DNA of 64,000 nucleotides from Streptomyces sp. SN-593. Lineage in GTDB: Bacteria; Actinomycetota; Actinomycetes; Streptomycetales; Streptomycetaceae. The position numbers and the translations under genes were made by a program. The notes under the pieces were generated by a model. The model was not told the DNA's origin, ran no database searches, and saw only the letters and a list, made by a program, of their open reading frames with translations. Positions 1-8,665 of this stretch are shown here, piece after piece (within the stretch, counting starts at the first letter, position 1; each line of letters opens with the position of its first letter). The stretch covers positions 4,929,001 to 4,993,000 of the forward strand of contig NZ_AP018365.1 in NCBI RefSeq assembly GCF_016756395.1. Direction: 5' to 3'.

Positions 1-9
1 TTCCTGAGC

Positions 10-462
10 GTGGGTAACGCCTCGTACTGTTCGACCTCTTGCTCCAATAAGTCGCTGGCGACGGTCGCGGGTAGGGCACGCCTGCCCCTTCGGCCGTGCG
101 CCGACTGCGGCGTGCAGGTGCGTAGCCGGGGGACGATACCGCTCTGCCTGGAGCACCAGGCCGAGCGGAAGCTGGAGCGGTATCGGCGCAAGAACCGGCA
201 GCGGCGCGGCGACGACATCGTGTCGGAGTCGTACACCCTGGCGCAGATTGCCGCGCGGGACGGGTTCCGGTGCGGACTATGCGGGCTTCTCGTGAACATG
301 CGGCTGCGGCGCCCGAACCCGCTGTCGCCTTCAATCGATCACATGGTGCCGATCTCGGAAAGTCGTGACGACACCCGGGCCAACGTGCAGTTGGCGCACC
401 TGTCGTGCAACGTCGCCAAGGGCGTTCGGCCGATGGGTGAGCAACTGGCGTTGATCGGCTAG
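10..462 (+). CDS. HNH endonuclease (5' end cut by window edge)
   Basis: Phage HNH nuclease of the kind found just upstream of terminase genes, where it is thought to assist DNA packaging. The N-terminal part has paired cysteines (YCSTSC; CADCG) that look like zinc fingers. The C-terminal part has the HNH core: FRCGLCG, then SIDHMVPIS, then NVQLAHLSCNVAKG with the final Asn/His residues. The frame stays open to base 1, and the first GTG at 10 sits inside what looks like a zinc finger, so the true start is probably to the left. Nine bases separate it from the next gene. Confidence 0.85.
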   Translation: MGNASYCSTSCSNKSLATVAGRARLPLRPCADCGVQVRSRGTIPLCLEHQAERKLERYRRKNRQRRGDDIVSESYTLAQIAARDGFRCGLCGLLVNMRLRRPNPLSPSIDHMVPISESRDDTRANVQLAHLSCNVAKGVRPMGEQLALIG

Positions 463-470
463 GGATCCCA

Positions 471-875
471 ATGGTGAGGACTTGCGACTGCGGCAAAGAG
501 TTCGAGGCTAAGCGGTCTTCGGCCCGGTACTGCTCCGAGCGGTGCAAGAAGCGCGCACAACGCCGCCCCGGCGGCGTCGAGGCCGACGTCAAGGTACTTC
601 CACGGCCGGCCGACGACGAAGGGGATGGCGCGCTCGCCGAGGTGGTGCGCGCCGAGCTTGCCGCAGTTGCGCGTGCGGAGACATCGGCTGGCCAGGTGGC
701 CTTGGCGTTGGCTCGGCGGATTGACGGTGCGGAGCAGGAGTCAGGGGCGTCGCTGGCGGCGCTCGTGAAGGAGTTTCGGGCATCCCTTGCGGCGGCTACG
801 GCTGGCGCCGAGGTGGAAACGGATCCCATTGACGAGTTGAGGGCGCATGTGCAGCGCAAGCGCGCGGCTCGTTGA
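471..875 (+). CDS. Probable terminase small subunit (zinc-finger hypothetical)
   Basis: 134 residues. The N-terminus has a CDCG...CSERC cysteine set like a short zinc finger. The rest is Ala/Glu-rich and probably helical, ending in a basic tail (VQRKRAAR). I recognise no family from the sequence alone. The small-subunit call rests on position: it lies between the HNH nuclease and the large terminase and overlaps the latter by 29 bases. It could instead be an unrelated DNA-binding protein. Confidence 0.5.
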   Translation: MVRTCDCGKEFEAKRSSARYCSERCKKRAQRRPGGVEADVKVLPRPADDEGDGALAEVVRAELAAVARAETSAGQVALALARRIDGAEQESGASLAALVKEFRASLAAATAGAEVETDPIDELRAHVQRKRAAR

Positions 876-2349
876 GCCGGCCTTTTCGTGGGTGCCCCCG
901 CACGTGGACACCTACGGGGCGCAGGTCGCCGAGTTGTCGAAGCTGGCCGGGTTCGTGCCGGACCTGGAGCAGCGCCTGATCCTGGATGCGATCTTCGCAG
1001 TAGACAGCGCGGACAAGGTGGCCGCCCTGGAGGCCGCGGTCGTGGTGGGCCGGCAGAACATGAAGACCGGGCTGTTCAAGATGGCGGCACTGGGCTGGCT
1101 CTTCATCACTGACCAGCGACTCGTGGTGTGGTCGGCTCACGAGTTCCGGACGGCGCAGGAGGCGTTCCGGGACATGGAGCAGCTCATCATGGATACGCCG
1201 AGATTCGCCGCCCGGGTGAAGCAGATTCACCGAGGGAGCGGGAACGAGGCGATCGAGCTTCACGGGGATCGTCGTCTGATGTTCAAGGCGCGGACGCGGA
1301 CGGGTGGTCGTGGTCTCTCCGGAGACAAGATCATCCTTGATGAGGCGTTCGCGTTGCAGCCGACGCACATGGGGTCGCTGTTCCCCACCCTGGCGGCGCG
1401 CCCGAACCCGCAGGTGGTGTACGGCTCGTCGGCTGGGCTCATCGACTCCGGCGTCCTGCGCGGGATCCGTGATCGTGGCCGCAAGGGCGGAGACCCGTCG
1501 CTGACGTACTTCGAGTGGTGCGCGCCACCCCCGAATGAGGCGTGCGCGGACGGCGAGACGTGCACGCACGCCCAGGACGTGAAGGGGTGCGGGTGCGACA
1601 ACCTCGACCTGGTAAAGCGCGCAAACCCGGCGGTAGGCCGGCGCATCACCGTGGAGTACATCCTCGGCGAGCGCCGCGGTCTTCCCCCCGCCGAGTACGC
1701 CCGCGAGCGGATGGGCTGGTGGGACGACCCGATCGGCGGGGAGACCCCGATCAAGCCGGGCGACTGGGCTGCCTGCCTCGACGAGGAGTCGAAGCGGGAG
1801 GGCACGGTGGCGCTGGCGGTGGACATCACCCCGGACCGGTCCACGACGTCGATCGCGGTGGCAGGCCGGCGATCGGATGGCCTGGTGCACGGCGAGGTTG
1901 TGGAGCACCGACAGGGCACCGGGTGGGTGGTTGACCGGCTGGTGGAGTTGTTCGAATCGATCGAGCCGACACCGGTGGCGCTGATCGTGGACCCGGCGGG
2001 GCCGGCTGGGTCGCTGGAGAAGAGCTTGCTGGAGCGCGGGTTCACCTTGGACAAGGAGCCGTTGGGCGACGCGTGGCGGCTCCACATGATGGGGACGCGG
2101 GAGTACGCGCAGGCGTGCGGCGCCCTTGCTGACGACATCGCCAACGACCGGTTCCGGCACATCGGGCAGACCCCCCTGGATACGGCGGTGGACGGGGTCG
2201 CGACCCGGCCGCTTGCAGAGGCGTGGGCGTGGTCGAGGCCGAAGTCGGGTGCGGTCATTGCCCCGTTGGTGGCGGTGACGCTGGCTCGCCATGGTCATGC
2301 GACATACGGCGTCGAGGAGCCACAGGCTCCGTTCGTACTCGTTGGGTGA
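847..2349 (+). CDS. terL: Terminase large subunit
   Basis: 500-residue packaging motor. A Walker-A-like segment GRQNMKTG lies at residues 68-75 and the Walker B IILDEAF at about 162-168, with acidic residues D165 and E166. The C-terminal half looks like the RNase H-fold headful nuclease: acidic strands VALAVDITPD, ALIVDPAG, and a late TAVDGV Asp. The start overlaps the upstream gene by 29 bases; a weak GAGGG precedes the ATG. The length is normal for the family. It should work with the portal encoded 211 bases downstream. Confidence 0.9.
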   Translation: MCSASARLVEPAFSWVPPHVDTYGAQVAELSKLAGFVPDLEQRLILDAIFAVDSADKVAALEAAVVVGRQNMKTGLFKMAALGWLFITDQRLVVWSAHEFRTAQEAFRDMEQLIMDTPRFAARVKQIHRGSGNEAIELHGDRRLMFKARTRTGGRGLSGDKIILDEAFALQPTHMGSLFPTLAARPNPQVVYGSSAGLIDSGVLRGIRDRGRKGGDPSLTYFEWCAPPPNEACADGETCTHAQDVKGCGCDNLDLVKRANPAVGRRITVEYILGERRGLPPAEYARERMGWWDDPIGGETPIKPGDWAACLDEESKREGTVALAVDITPDRSTTSIAVAGRRSDGLVHGEVVEHRQGTGWVVDRLVELFESIEPTPVALIVDPAGPAGSLEKSLLERGFTLDKEPLGDAWRLHMMGTREYAQACGALADDIANDRFRHIGQTPLDTAVDGVATRPLAEAWAWSRPKSGAVIAPLVAVTLARHGHATYGVEEPQAPFVLVG

Positions 2350-2358
2350 GGGGGCGTC

Positions 2359-2583
2359 GTGGCGGCGTGGAGCGAGCAGATCCCGCTGGATCAGATCACC
2401 GCGGAGGCCCGCAGGATCCGGTTCTGGCGCACTGTCCTGACTGTCCTGGGCGGCCTGCTGTTCGGGGTGGGCTGGCTGGCGGCGAAGGGCTGCGGGCTGG
2501 TCTGGCTGGGCGTGGCCTGGGTGGCGGCGGCGCTCCGAATCGGATGGCAGGAGGCCCGTCGTGGGGCTGCTCGAACGGATTGA
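2359..2583 (+). CDS. Small membrane protein between terminase and portal
   Basis: 74 residues from a GTG start. After about 20 polar residues come two adjacent hydrophobic stretches (TVLTVLGGLLFGVGWLAA and GLVWLGVAWVAAALRIGW), so it probably spans the membrane twice. It starts 9 bases after terL and overlaps the portal start by 23 bases, so it is part of the late operon. No family is recognised. A membrane protein here is unexpected for packaging; exclusion or an accessory holin are possible roles, but nothing in the sequence decides it. Confidence 0.6.
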   Translation: MAAWSEQIPLDQITAEARRIRFWRTVLTVLGGLLFGVGWLAAKGCGLVWLGVAWVAAALRIGWQEARRGAARTD

Positions 2584-3973
2584 GGCGCAGCGCGCCGCGG
2601 CGCGCACCGGCTCACGGGATGCCCCGCTGGATCTGAACCAGTGGGCGCAGTACTTCGGGTTCGGCGGCCTGGACTATCCGATCGTCCAGACCACGATGAA
2701 CACCATCGACCAGGAGGCTGTCGCCCTCACTACGGCGGCGGCAGCGAAGACGAACGGGCCGATCTTCTCGCTGATCCTGGCCCGGCAGCAGATCTTCAGC
2801 CAAGCCCGATTCCAGTGGACGCGGTTCTCCGGTGGCGCCCCGACGGACCTGTTCGGCTCGCCGGAGCTTGGGTTGCTGGAGCGGCCGTGGCCGGGCGGCA
2901 CAACGGGCGACCTGCTGGGTCGGATGGAGTGGAACGCATCGACGGCCGGCAACTCCTACGTGCGGCGTACTCGCGCGGACCGGTTGAACGTCCTGCCGCC
3001 GCAGTGGGTGATCATCGTGTTGGGGTCGCAGACGAACGCCGACAATCCGGCCGAGGCGCCGGACGTCGAGGTCGCCGGCTACGTGTATGACCCGCCGTCG
3101 GGTCCGATGCGGTTCTACCCGGCGGACGGCTCCAACGGGAGGATGGCGCACTACGCGCCGATCCCCGACCCGGACTTCCACTTTCTGGGCATGTCGTGGA
3201 TCACGCCGGTGCTGCGGGAGTTGCAGGCCGACTCGATGGCGACGGAGCACAAGGCCCGCTTCTTCCAGAACGCGGCCACACCGAACCTTGCGATCAAGTT
3301 CGATCCATCAGTGAAGCTTCAGCAGGTCCAGGCATTCAAGGAGCTGATGGAGGAGGAGCACACCGGGGTCGCGAACGCCTACCGGACCCTGTACATGGGC
3401 GGCGGCGCCGATCCGAAGGTGATCGGCGCGGATATGCGGCAGCTCGACTTCGCCGCGACGCAGGGCAAGGGCGAGTCGCGTCTCGCGGCGGCGGCCGGTG
3501 TCCCGCCGTCCTGGGTGGGTTTCTCGGAGGGGCTGCAAGGGTCCGCACTGAATGCAGGGAATTTCTCCAGCGCCCGGCGGCGCCTGTCCGACGGGACGCT
3601 GGAGCACCTGTGGTCGAACGCCGCAGCATCCCTGGAGCCACTGCTCACGCCGCCCGACTCCGGATCGTCTCTCTGGTATACGACCCGGTCGGTGGCGTTC
3701 ATGCGGGAGGACGCCGAGGTGCTGTCCCGCATTCAGCAGACCCAAGCACAGACCATCACCGCTCTCGTCCGGGACGGGTTCACCCCGGATTCGGCGACGC
3801 AGGCGGTCCTGAACAACGACATGTCCCTGCTCAAGCACACCGGCCTCACATCGGTGCAGCTCTTGCCGCCGAGCAACGGCCAGGAGCCGTTCAACCCCAA
3901 CGCCCCGGCGGCACCGCCGGCTGAGCAGCCGCCAGCGGGCGGCGCCACCCCAGCGGAAGGAGCCGGCCAGTGA
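2561..3973 (+). CDS. Phage portal protein (HK97 type)
   Basis: 470-residue portal that forms the DNA entry ring of the capsid and docks the terminase. The sequence fits the siphovirus portal family: an N-terminal region with SLILARQQIFSQARFQW, a central mixed region, and SRLAAAAGVPPSWVGFSEG followed by ALNAGNFSSARRRLSDG near residue 330-350. The C-terminus is a Pro/Ala/Gln-rich tail. It starts with GTG inside the 3' end of the small membrane gene, and its stop overlaps the next ATG (ATGA type), so translation is probably coupled. Confidence 0.9.
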   Translation: MGLLERIEAQRAAARTGSRDAPLDLNQWAQYFGFGGLDYPIVQTTMNTIDQEAVALTTAAAAKTNGPIFSLILARQQIFSQARFQWTRFSGGAPTDLFGSPELGLLERPWPGGTTGDLLGRMEWNASTAGNSYVRRTRADRLNVLPPQWVIIVLGSQTNADNPAEAPDVEVAGYVYDPPSGPMRFYPADGSNGRMAHYAPIPDPDFHFLGMSWITPVLRELQADSMATEHKARFFQNAATPNLAIKFDPSVKLQQVQAFKELMEEEHTGVANAYRTLYMGGGADPKVIGADMRQLDFAATQGKGESRLAAAAGVPPSWVGFSEGLQGSALNAGNFSSARRRLSDGTLEHLWSNAAASLEPLLTPPDSGSSLWYTTRSVAFMREDAEVLSRIQQTQAQTITALVRDGFTPDSATQAVLNNDMSLLKHTGLTSVQLLPPSNGQEPFNPNAPAAPPAEQPPAGGATPAEGAGQ

Positions 3974-6423
3974 CCGGTGAGCAGATCCACCAGCGCGTGT
4001 TCGCGCTCGACGACATCCAGATCCGCGCCGGGGGAGACGGCCGTACCGTCACCGCCTACGCTGCCGTCTTCGACTCGCCGACGCACATCCGCGACCAGGA
4101 CGGCGAGTACGACGAGCAGATCGCCCGCACCGCGTTCGACAAGACCGTGCGTGAACGAGCCGGCCGTATCGGCGTGTTCTACAACCACGCGAAGACCCTG
4201 CACGGCACCCCGTCGGAGTCCGGGTCGATCCCGATCGGCACCCCGATCGAGGCGCCCCGAGCAGACAGCCGGGGCCTGCTGACCGTCACCCGGTACAACA
4301 AGACCCCGCTGGCCGACGCCGTGCTGGAGTCCATCCGCAATGGCGACATCACCGGGCAGAGCTTCACGGGCCGGTTCATCAAGAGCGACCCGAAGGGGCC
4401 GTATCTGCCGGACCGGTCGACGGGGCAGCGGGCGCTGGTGACCCGGCAGGAGATCGCCCTGATCGAGTACGGCCCGACTCCGATCCCCGCTTACTCGGAC
4501 GCCGCGATCGTCGGCGTCCGCTCCCAGGGCGTCTCTGGCAACCTGGACACGCCGAACGTCGCCGACCTCGACGCCGCAGCCGTTGCCCATGCCACGGCGC
4601 AGGGCTGGACGATGCCCGACGGGGCATGCCCGATTCGCGATCTGGACCACCACGGTCGCGCCGACCTCGACACCGCGCTCGCGGCAGTCGACAACACCAC
4701 CGCGGACGACGTCCGCGCCCACATCACCCAGCGGGCCGCGGAACTCGGGCTGTCCAGCCTGATCCCGGCCTCCTGGCCCAGCACTTCGGGACGCACCGAG
4801 CCGGCCCCCCGCACTCCAGCCGCTGTGCATGGCACTGGAGCCGCCAAGCCGGCCGCCGCGCCCACCACCACTCCCGAGCCGCCTCGGCACTCGGCCCCCA
4901 CCTCACAGACAAGGACGACCGGCATGGCCGACGACGAGCGCATGACCATCGAGGAGCGGACCGCCCGGCTGGGCGAGATCAGCTCCCGCCTCCAGGAGAT
5001 CGACACCGAGTTCAGCGGCGCGACGCTGCCGCAGGACGTGCAGACGGAGTGGGACGACCTCAACGGCGAGCACGACCGGCACGAGGAGGCCATCGCGGCG
5101 GCCACCGAGCGCACCGAGCGGCTGCGGCAGCTCGCCGCGGTCCCGGGAAGCACCGAGCGCACCGGTGGCGGGGGCGGCGGCACCCGCTCCGGGGACCGTA
5201 GCCGCGTCCCCGGGCAGATCCGGCGCCCGGAGAACATCTACGACCTCAACGAGGTGCGGCAGCAGGCCCGCAGCCTCGACGAGATGGCCGGCCTGTACCG
5301 GGACCGGGCGATGCGCGCGATCGACACCAGTCAGTTCCCCGGCGCGGACAGCAAGGAGGCCGCCCAGGAGCGCGCCGAGCGGCTGCTGAACGACGTCGAT
5401 GACGAGCAGGGCACCCTCGCCCGCAGGATGCTTGCCACCGGCTCGCCGCAGTACAACCGGGCCTTCGGCCGGATGCTGATGGCGCTGTCCACCAACGGCC
5501 TCACCACCGAGGAGAACCGCGCGTTGTCGCTGGGCGTGGACGGCTCCGGCGGTTTCGCGGTCCCCTTCCAGCTCGACCCCACGGTGATCCTCACCTCGGA
5601 CGGCAGCATCAACCCCCTGCGGGAGGTCTCCCGACAGGTGCAGATCGTCGGGAAGAAGTGGGAGGGCGTCACCAGCGCCGGCGTCACCGTCACCCGCGGC
5701 GCCGAGGGCGACGAGGCCCCCGACTCCAGCCCGACCCTCGCGCAGCCGTCCGTCGACACCCAGCGCGTGCAGGGCTTCGTGCCCTTCACCGTCGAGCTGG
5801 AGGCGTCGTGGAACGCGATGCGCGCCGAGATCTCCATGCTGCTCCAGGACGCCAAGGACAACGAGGAGGCCAACAGCTTCTTCCTGGGCGACGGCACCGG
5901 CGACAACCCCGGCGGACTGATCGGCACGATGCCGTCCGGCTCCCGTGTCGGTCAGACCGGCGCGGCCGGTGCTCTGACCGTCCCCGACGACCTGTTCGCG
6001 GTCGAGCAGGCCCTCGGGCCGCGGTTCCGCCGTAACGCCTCCTGGATGGCGAACAAGGCCATCTACAACAAGATCCGCGGCGCCGCCCAGAGCAAGGGCG
6101 GCCTGGCCGGGGACCTGTGGGCGCGCCTGGCCGGCGGGATGCCGCCGGAGCTGATCAGCTACTCGGCCTACGAGGCGACGGCCATGGACGGCGCCATCGC
6201 TTCCTCGGGCGGGGCGGCCAACTACGTCGCGGTGCTGGGCGACTTCCAGCGCGGTTTCCTCATCGTGGACCGGATCGGCATGAGCATCGAGCTGGTGCCG
6301 CACCTGTTCGGCGCGAACGGCCGCCCGACCGGGCAGCGCGGGATCTTCGCGTACTGGTCGAACAACTGCAAGATCCTCGTCCCGAACGCCTTCCGTGTCC
6401 TGAACGTGGTCAGCCCCGCCTGA
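3970..6423 (+). CDS. Prohead protease-major capsid protein fusion
   Basis: 817 residues carrying two normally separate proteins. Residues 1-185 are an HK97-family prohead protease, with likely catalytic H73 (FYNHAK) and S131 (GQSFTGRF). Residues about 200-310 form a Pro/Ala/Thr-rich linker preceded by a small helical module. Residues 319-817 are an HK97-fold capsid protein with an N-terminal coiled-coil delta region (TIEERTARLGEISSRLQEI) that the protease would remove. An in-frame ATG at 4924 (residue 319) has an AAGGAC sequence about 8 bases upstream, so the capsid may also be made from an internal start. Confidence 0.9.
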   Translation: MTGEQIHQRVFALDDIQIRAGGDGRTVTAYAAVFDSPTHIRDQDGEYDEQIARTAFDKTVRERAGRIGVFYNHAKTLHGTPSESGSIPIGTPIEAPRADSRGLLTVTRYNKTPLADAVLESIRNGDITGQSFTGRFIKSDPKGPYLPDRSTGQRALVTRQEIALIEYGPTPIPAYSDAAIVGVRSQGVSGNLDTPNVADLDAAAVAHATAQGWTMPDGACPIRDLDHHGRADLDTALAAVDNTTADDVRAHITQRAAELGLSSLIPASWPSTSGRTEPAPRTPAAVHGTGAAKPAAAPTTTPEPPRHSAPTSQTRTTGMADDERMTIEERTARLGEISSRLQEIDTEFSGATLPQDVQTEWDDLNGEHDRHEEAIAAATERTERLRQLAAVPGSTERTGGGGGGTRSGDRSRVPGQIRRPENIYDLNEVRQQARSLDEMAGLYRDRAMRAIDTSQFPGADSKEAAQERAERLLNDVDDEQGTLARRMLATGSPQYNRAFGRMLMALSTNGLTTEENRALSLGVDGSGGFAVPFQLDPTVILTSDGSINPLREVSRQVQIVGKKWEGVTSAGVTVTRGAEGDEAPDSSPTLAQPSVDTQRVQGFVPFTVELEASWNAMRAEISMLLQDAKDNEEANSFFLGDGTGDNPGGLIGTMPSGSRVGQTGAAGALTVPDDLFAVEQALGPRFRRNASWMANKAIYNKIRGAAQSKGGLAGDLWARLAGGMPPELISYSAYEATAMDGAIASSGGAANYVAVLGDFQRGFLIVDRIGMSIELVPHLFGANGRPTGQRGIFAYWSNNCKILVPNAFRVLNVVSPA
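4924..6423 (+). other. Possible internally initiated capsid product
   Basis: Within the fusion gene, ATG 4924 is preceded by AAGGAC at a normal ribosome-binding spacing and would give a 499-residue capsid protein beginning MADDERMTIEE, just where the delta/coiled-coil region begins. Seen directly: the codon and the Shine-Dalgarno-like bases. Inferred: that ribosomes use it, giving more capsid than protease, as the head needs. Confidence 0.45.
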
Positions 6424-6475
6424 TCCCCCTTGGCGCCCCGGTCAGCCGGGGCGCCCGCTTGAGGAAGGAGACGCC

Positions 6476-6799
6476 GTGGCAGGCGATATCTACGTCGCGC
6501 GGAAGACCGCCGCGCTGGTCTTCGCCGGCAAGACCGTGTTCATCGAGGAGGGTTCGACCATGGCCCGTGAGGGCCACCCGATCCTGGAAGCCGCCGGCGA
6601 GATGTTCGAGCCGGTCTTCGTCCACTTCGAGGTCGACCCCGACGCGCTCCCGGTGAAGGAAAGCCAGAACGCGACCGCGGCGCCGGCCGCGAAGGACGTC
6701 CGCGCGTGGGCGAAGGACAACGGGGTCGACGTACCGGCCCGCGGCGCGATCCCCGAGGACGTGATGGCCCAGTACGCGGCGGCCCACGCGGGGGCGTGA
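6476..6799 (+). CDS. Head-region protein with Lsr2-like C-terminal domain
   Basis: 107 residues, GTG start with AGGAAGGAG upstream. The first ~55 residues are beta-rich (IYVARKTAALVFAGKTVF), and I do not recognise them. After an Ala/Pro linker, residues 74-105 match the C-terminal DNA-binding domain of Lsr2: VRAWAKDNGVDVPARGAIP here against IRAWAKEKGYDVNDRGRVP in the host Lsr2 at 63,382. The AT-hook-like RGR of Lsr2 is RGA here. It lies between the capsid and connector genes, so it is probably a virion or head-assembly protein that could touch packaged DNA. Confidence 0.7.
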   Translation: MAGDIYVARKTAALVFAGKTVFIEEGSTMAREGHPILEAAGEMFEPVFVHFEVDPDALPVKESQNATAAPAAKDVRAWAKDNGVDVPARGAIPEDVMAQYAAAHAGA

Positions 6800-6800
6800 C

Positions 6801-7364
6801 GTGTCCATCGTGACCCTGGACGACGCGAAGAAGCAGATCAACATCCCTGCGGACGCGACCGAGTTCGACGACGAGGTGCAGGCGTACTGCGACGGCATCA
6901 CCGCGGTCATCGAGGACTACAAGCGCGAGGTCATCGAGCCGCGCACCATCCGCGAGGACATCGAGCACGCCGGCCGCAGCGGACGCTGCTTCCGCTTGTG
7001 GTCGGTGCCGGTCATCTCCCTGACATCGCTCACCTCGGTGACCGGCTCGACCGTGTGGGACGTGAGCCCCACCGTGCTACGGGTCAACAGCAACACCGGC
7101 CTGGTGCGGGTGCTGTCCGGGCCGGCGGTGCGCGGCCTGGCCGAGGCCGTGTACCAGGCCGGCTACCAGACGATCCCGGACAACTACCGGAGAGGAGCAC
7201 TGGTGGCCCTTCAACACAACTGGGAGACCCGCCGCGGCGCCGCGGGCGGCGGCGTCCGCAACGGCGTGGTGGGCCCTGAGGAGGTGTACGACCCGCGCTG
7301 GTCGTACAGCATCCCGCGTAAGGCCCTGGAGTGGCTGGGCGCCCCGAGGCCGGTGGTGGGCTGA
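6801..7364 (+). CDS. Head-tail connector protein
   Basis: 187 residues, GTG start one base after the preceding stop. Helical N-terminus with the pattern typical of gp6-type connectors (VTLDDAKKQINIP, then DDEVQAYCDGITAVIEDYKREVIEPRTIRED), a beta-rich middle with the short loop PVISLTSLTSVTG, and a C-terminal helix (RGALVALQHNWETRRG). Probably forms the adaptor ring below the portal. Its TGA overlaps the next ATG. Confidence 0.75.
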   Translation: MSIVTLDDAKKQINIPADATEFDDEVQAYCDGITAVIEDYKREVIEPRTIREDIEHAGRSGRCFRLWSVPVISLTSLTSVTGSTVWDVSPTVLRVNSNTGLVRVLSGPAVRGLAEAVYQAGYQTIPDNYRRGALVALQHNWETRRGAAGGGVRNGVVGPEEVYDPRWSYSIPRKALEWLGAPRPVVG

Positions 7365-7825
7365 TGGCCTGGATGAGTACGGTCCCCGCGGCCCTGGCCG
7401 CTCTCGTGGACACGTTCAACACCGCGCCGGGGCTGGCCGACGTGACCGTCTTCGACGGGCCGGTGGCGACCAACGCGGCTCCGATGGCGGCGCTGACGGT
7501 CGGCTACGGGCTGGATGACGACCCGACCGGTGTCAGTGGCTCCACTGATCGGCCGGGCTTGTCCGCGTCGCCTTCCGAGGAGGCGTACACCGTCACGTGC
7601 GTGGCGTCGGTCCTGGACGGCGGCGGCAGCGTCCCTGCCGCCCGGGGGCGGGTGTTCGCCATCTACGCCGAGGTGGGCGCCGCGCTGGCCGCTGACCCGC
7701 GGCTGGGCGGTGCGGTGATGCAGGCCCAGCCCGGGTCCGTGTCGCTGACGCAGGAGCAGGGCAACGCCGGCGCCCTGGTGTCGCTGTCCTTCGGTATCGA
7801 CGTGGTCGCGTTCACCCGCCGGTAG
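7364..7825 (+). CDS. Tail completion/head-tail joining protein, hypothetical
   Basis: 153 residues starting at the ATG that overlaps the connector stop (ATGA). Sequence is Ala/Val-rich with alternating strands and helices (AALAALVDTFNTAPGLADVTVFDGP; VSLTQEQGNAGALVSLSFGIDVVAFTRR). No catalytic motif. Position between connector and tail genes suggests a tail terminator or stopper protein. Its 3' end overlaps, tail to tail, the last 14 bases of the minus-strand gene next door. Confidence 0.6.
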   Translation: MAWMSTVPAALAALVDTFNTAPGLADVTVFDGPVATNAAPMAALTVGYGLDDDPTGVSGSTDRPGLSASPSEEAYTVTCVASVLDGGGSVPAARGRVFAIYAEVGAALAADPRLGGAVMQAQPGSVSLTQEQGNAGALVSLSFGIDVVAFTRR

Positions 7826-8228
7826 ACCGGCCCTTCACTGCGGAGACCACCCCGAAGATCCCCAGAACGGTGAGGACGGCACTCATGACGTTCCACCAGC
7901 CGGGTTCGTCGTAGATGCTGCCCCAGACCCCAAGGCCGATCAGCCGCGGGACGGCCACCAGCAGGATCAGAAGCAGAACCGACCCGCCGACCGACCCCTG
8001 CTCCGTGGTGTCGGGCTCCGCGGCGGCCCCAGCGCTGTCCGGCCGAGACGTCTCGGCCGCCGGCTGACCAGTCCGTCCGGCGAGCACCTGCTCGACGGAG
8101 AAAGGCCGCCCGGCTCTCACCTCGATCCGCTCCTGGTCGCGCAACTCCTTGATCAGCGGGATCTTCTGCTTGTTCGGCCAGTCCGGATGAGCCCGGTCCA
8201 CGGCGTCCTTGATCTCCCTCAGCCCCAT
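7812..8228 (-). CDS. Opposite-strand membrane protein inside the late operon (moron candidate)
   Basis: 138 residues on the minus strand, start chosen at ATG 8228 because GGGGGAG lies 5 bases upstream. The N-terminal ~50 residues are charged (MGLREIKDAVDRAHPDWP, KQKIPLIKELRDQERIEV). The C-terminal third has two hydrophobic segments (VGGSVLLLILLVAVPRLIGLG and VMSAVLTVLGIFGVVSAV). All flanking genes are on the plus strand. A self-contained gene in reverse orientation between structural genes fits the moron pattern, often lysogenic conversion or superinfection exclusion. No family recognised. Confidence 0.65.
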   Translation of the reverse strand: MGLREIKDAVDRAHPDWPNKQKIPLIKELRDQERIEVRAGRPFSVEQVLAGRTGQPAAETSRPDSAGAAAEPDTTEQGSVGGSVLLLILLVAVPRLIGLGVWGSIYDEPGWWNVMSAVLTVLGIFGVVSAVKGRSTGG

Positions 8229-8323
8229 TGCTCCCCCTACGGGTGTGTCCGATGTGGCCGCACTCTCCCATGTCCGCCGCAGTGGCGCGGCGGCTTCTTC
8301 CGAATCGTGAGGCGGTGGGGCCC

Positions 8324-8665
8324 ATGGCGGCTCTTGCACCACATGTCGTGCCCCTCGTGGGGCTGCAACTCGACGCCCAGTTCGTCGCGGCAGCGTCCGG
8401 CGGCGACGACTGCCCGGTGGGCGCGGGCGTCGTGCTCGTCGTCAAGAACGCGGACAGCGCCAGCCACACGGTGACGCTGGCGACGCCGGGCACGGTGGAC
8501 GGCGACCTGGCCGTCGCCGACCGGACCGTGACCGTGGCGGCCGGGACCACCGAGCTGATCCCGGTGACCAACACCTACCGCAACCCGGCCACCGGCCGCG
8601 CCAACCTCACCTACGACGGCGTCACCTCGGTGTCGGTCGCCGTGATCCGGGTGGCGACGTCATGA
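8324..8665 (+). CDS. Hypothetical phage protein, beta-rich
   Basis: 113 residues. The start is placed at ATG 8324 (MAALAPHVVPLVGLQ); the frame upstream is open but only overlaps the divergent moron's leader. The body looks like a beta-sandwich (HTVTLATPGTVDGDLAVADRTVTVAAGTTELIPV as short strands), resembling decoration or tail-tube-associated folds. Its stop overlaps the next ATG. Function unknown. Confidence 0.55.
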   Translation: MAALAPHVVPLVGLQLDAQFVAAASGGDDCPVGAGVVLVVKNADSASHTVTLATPGTVDGDLAVADRTVTVAAGTTELIPVTNTYRNPATGRANLTYDGVTSVSVAVIRVATS

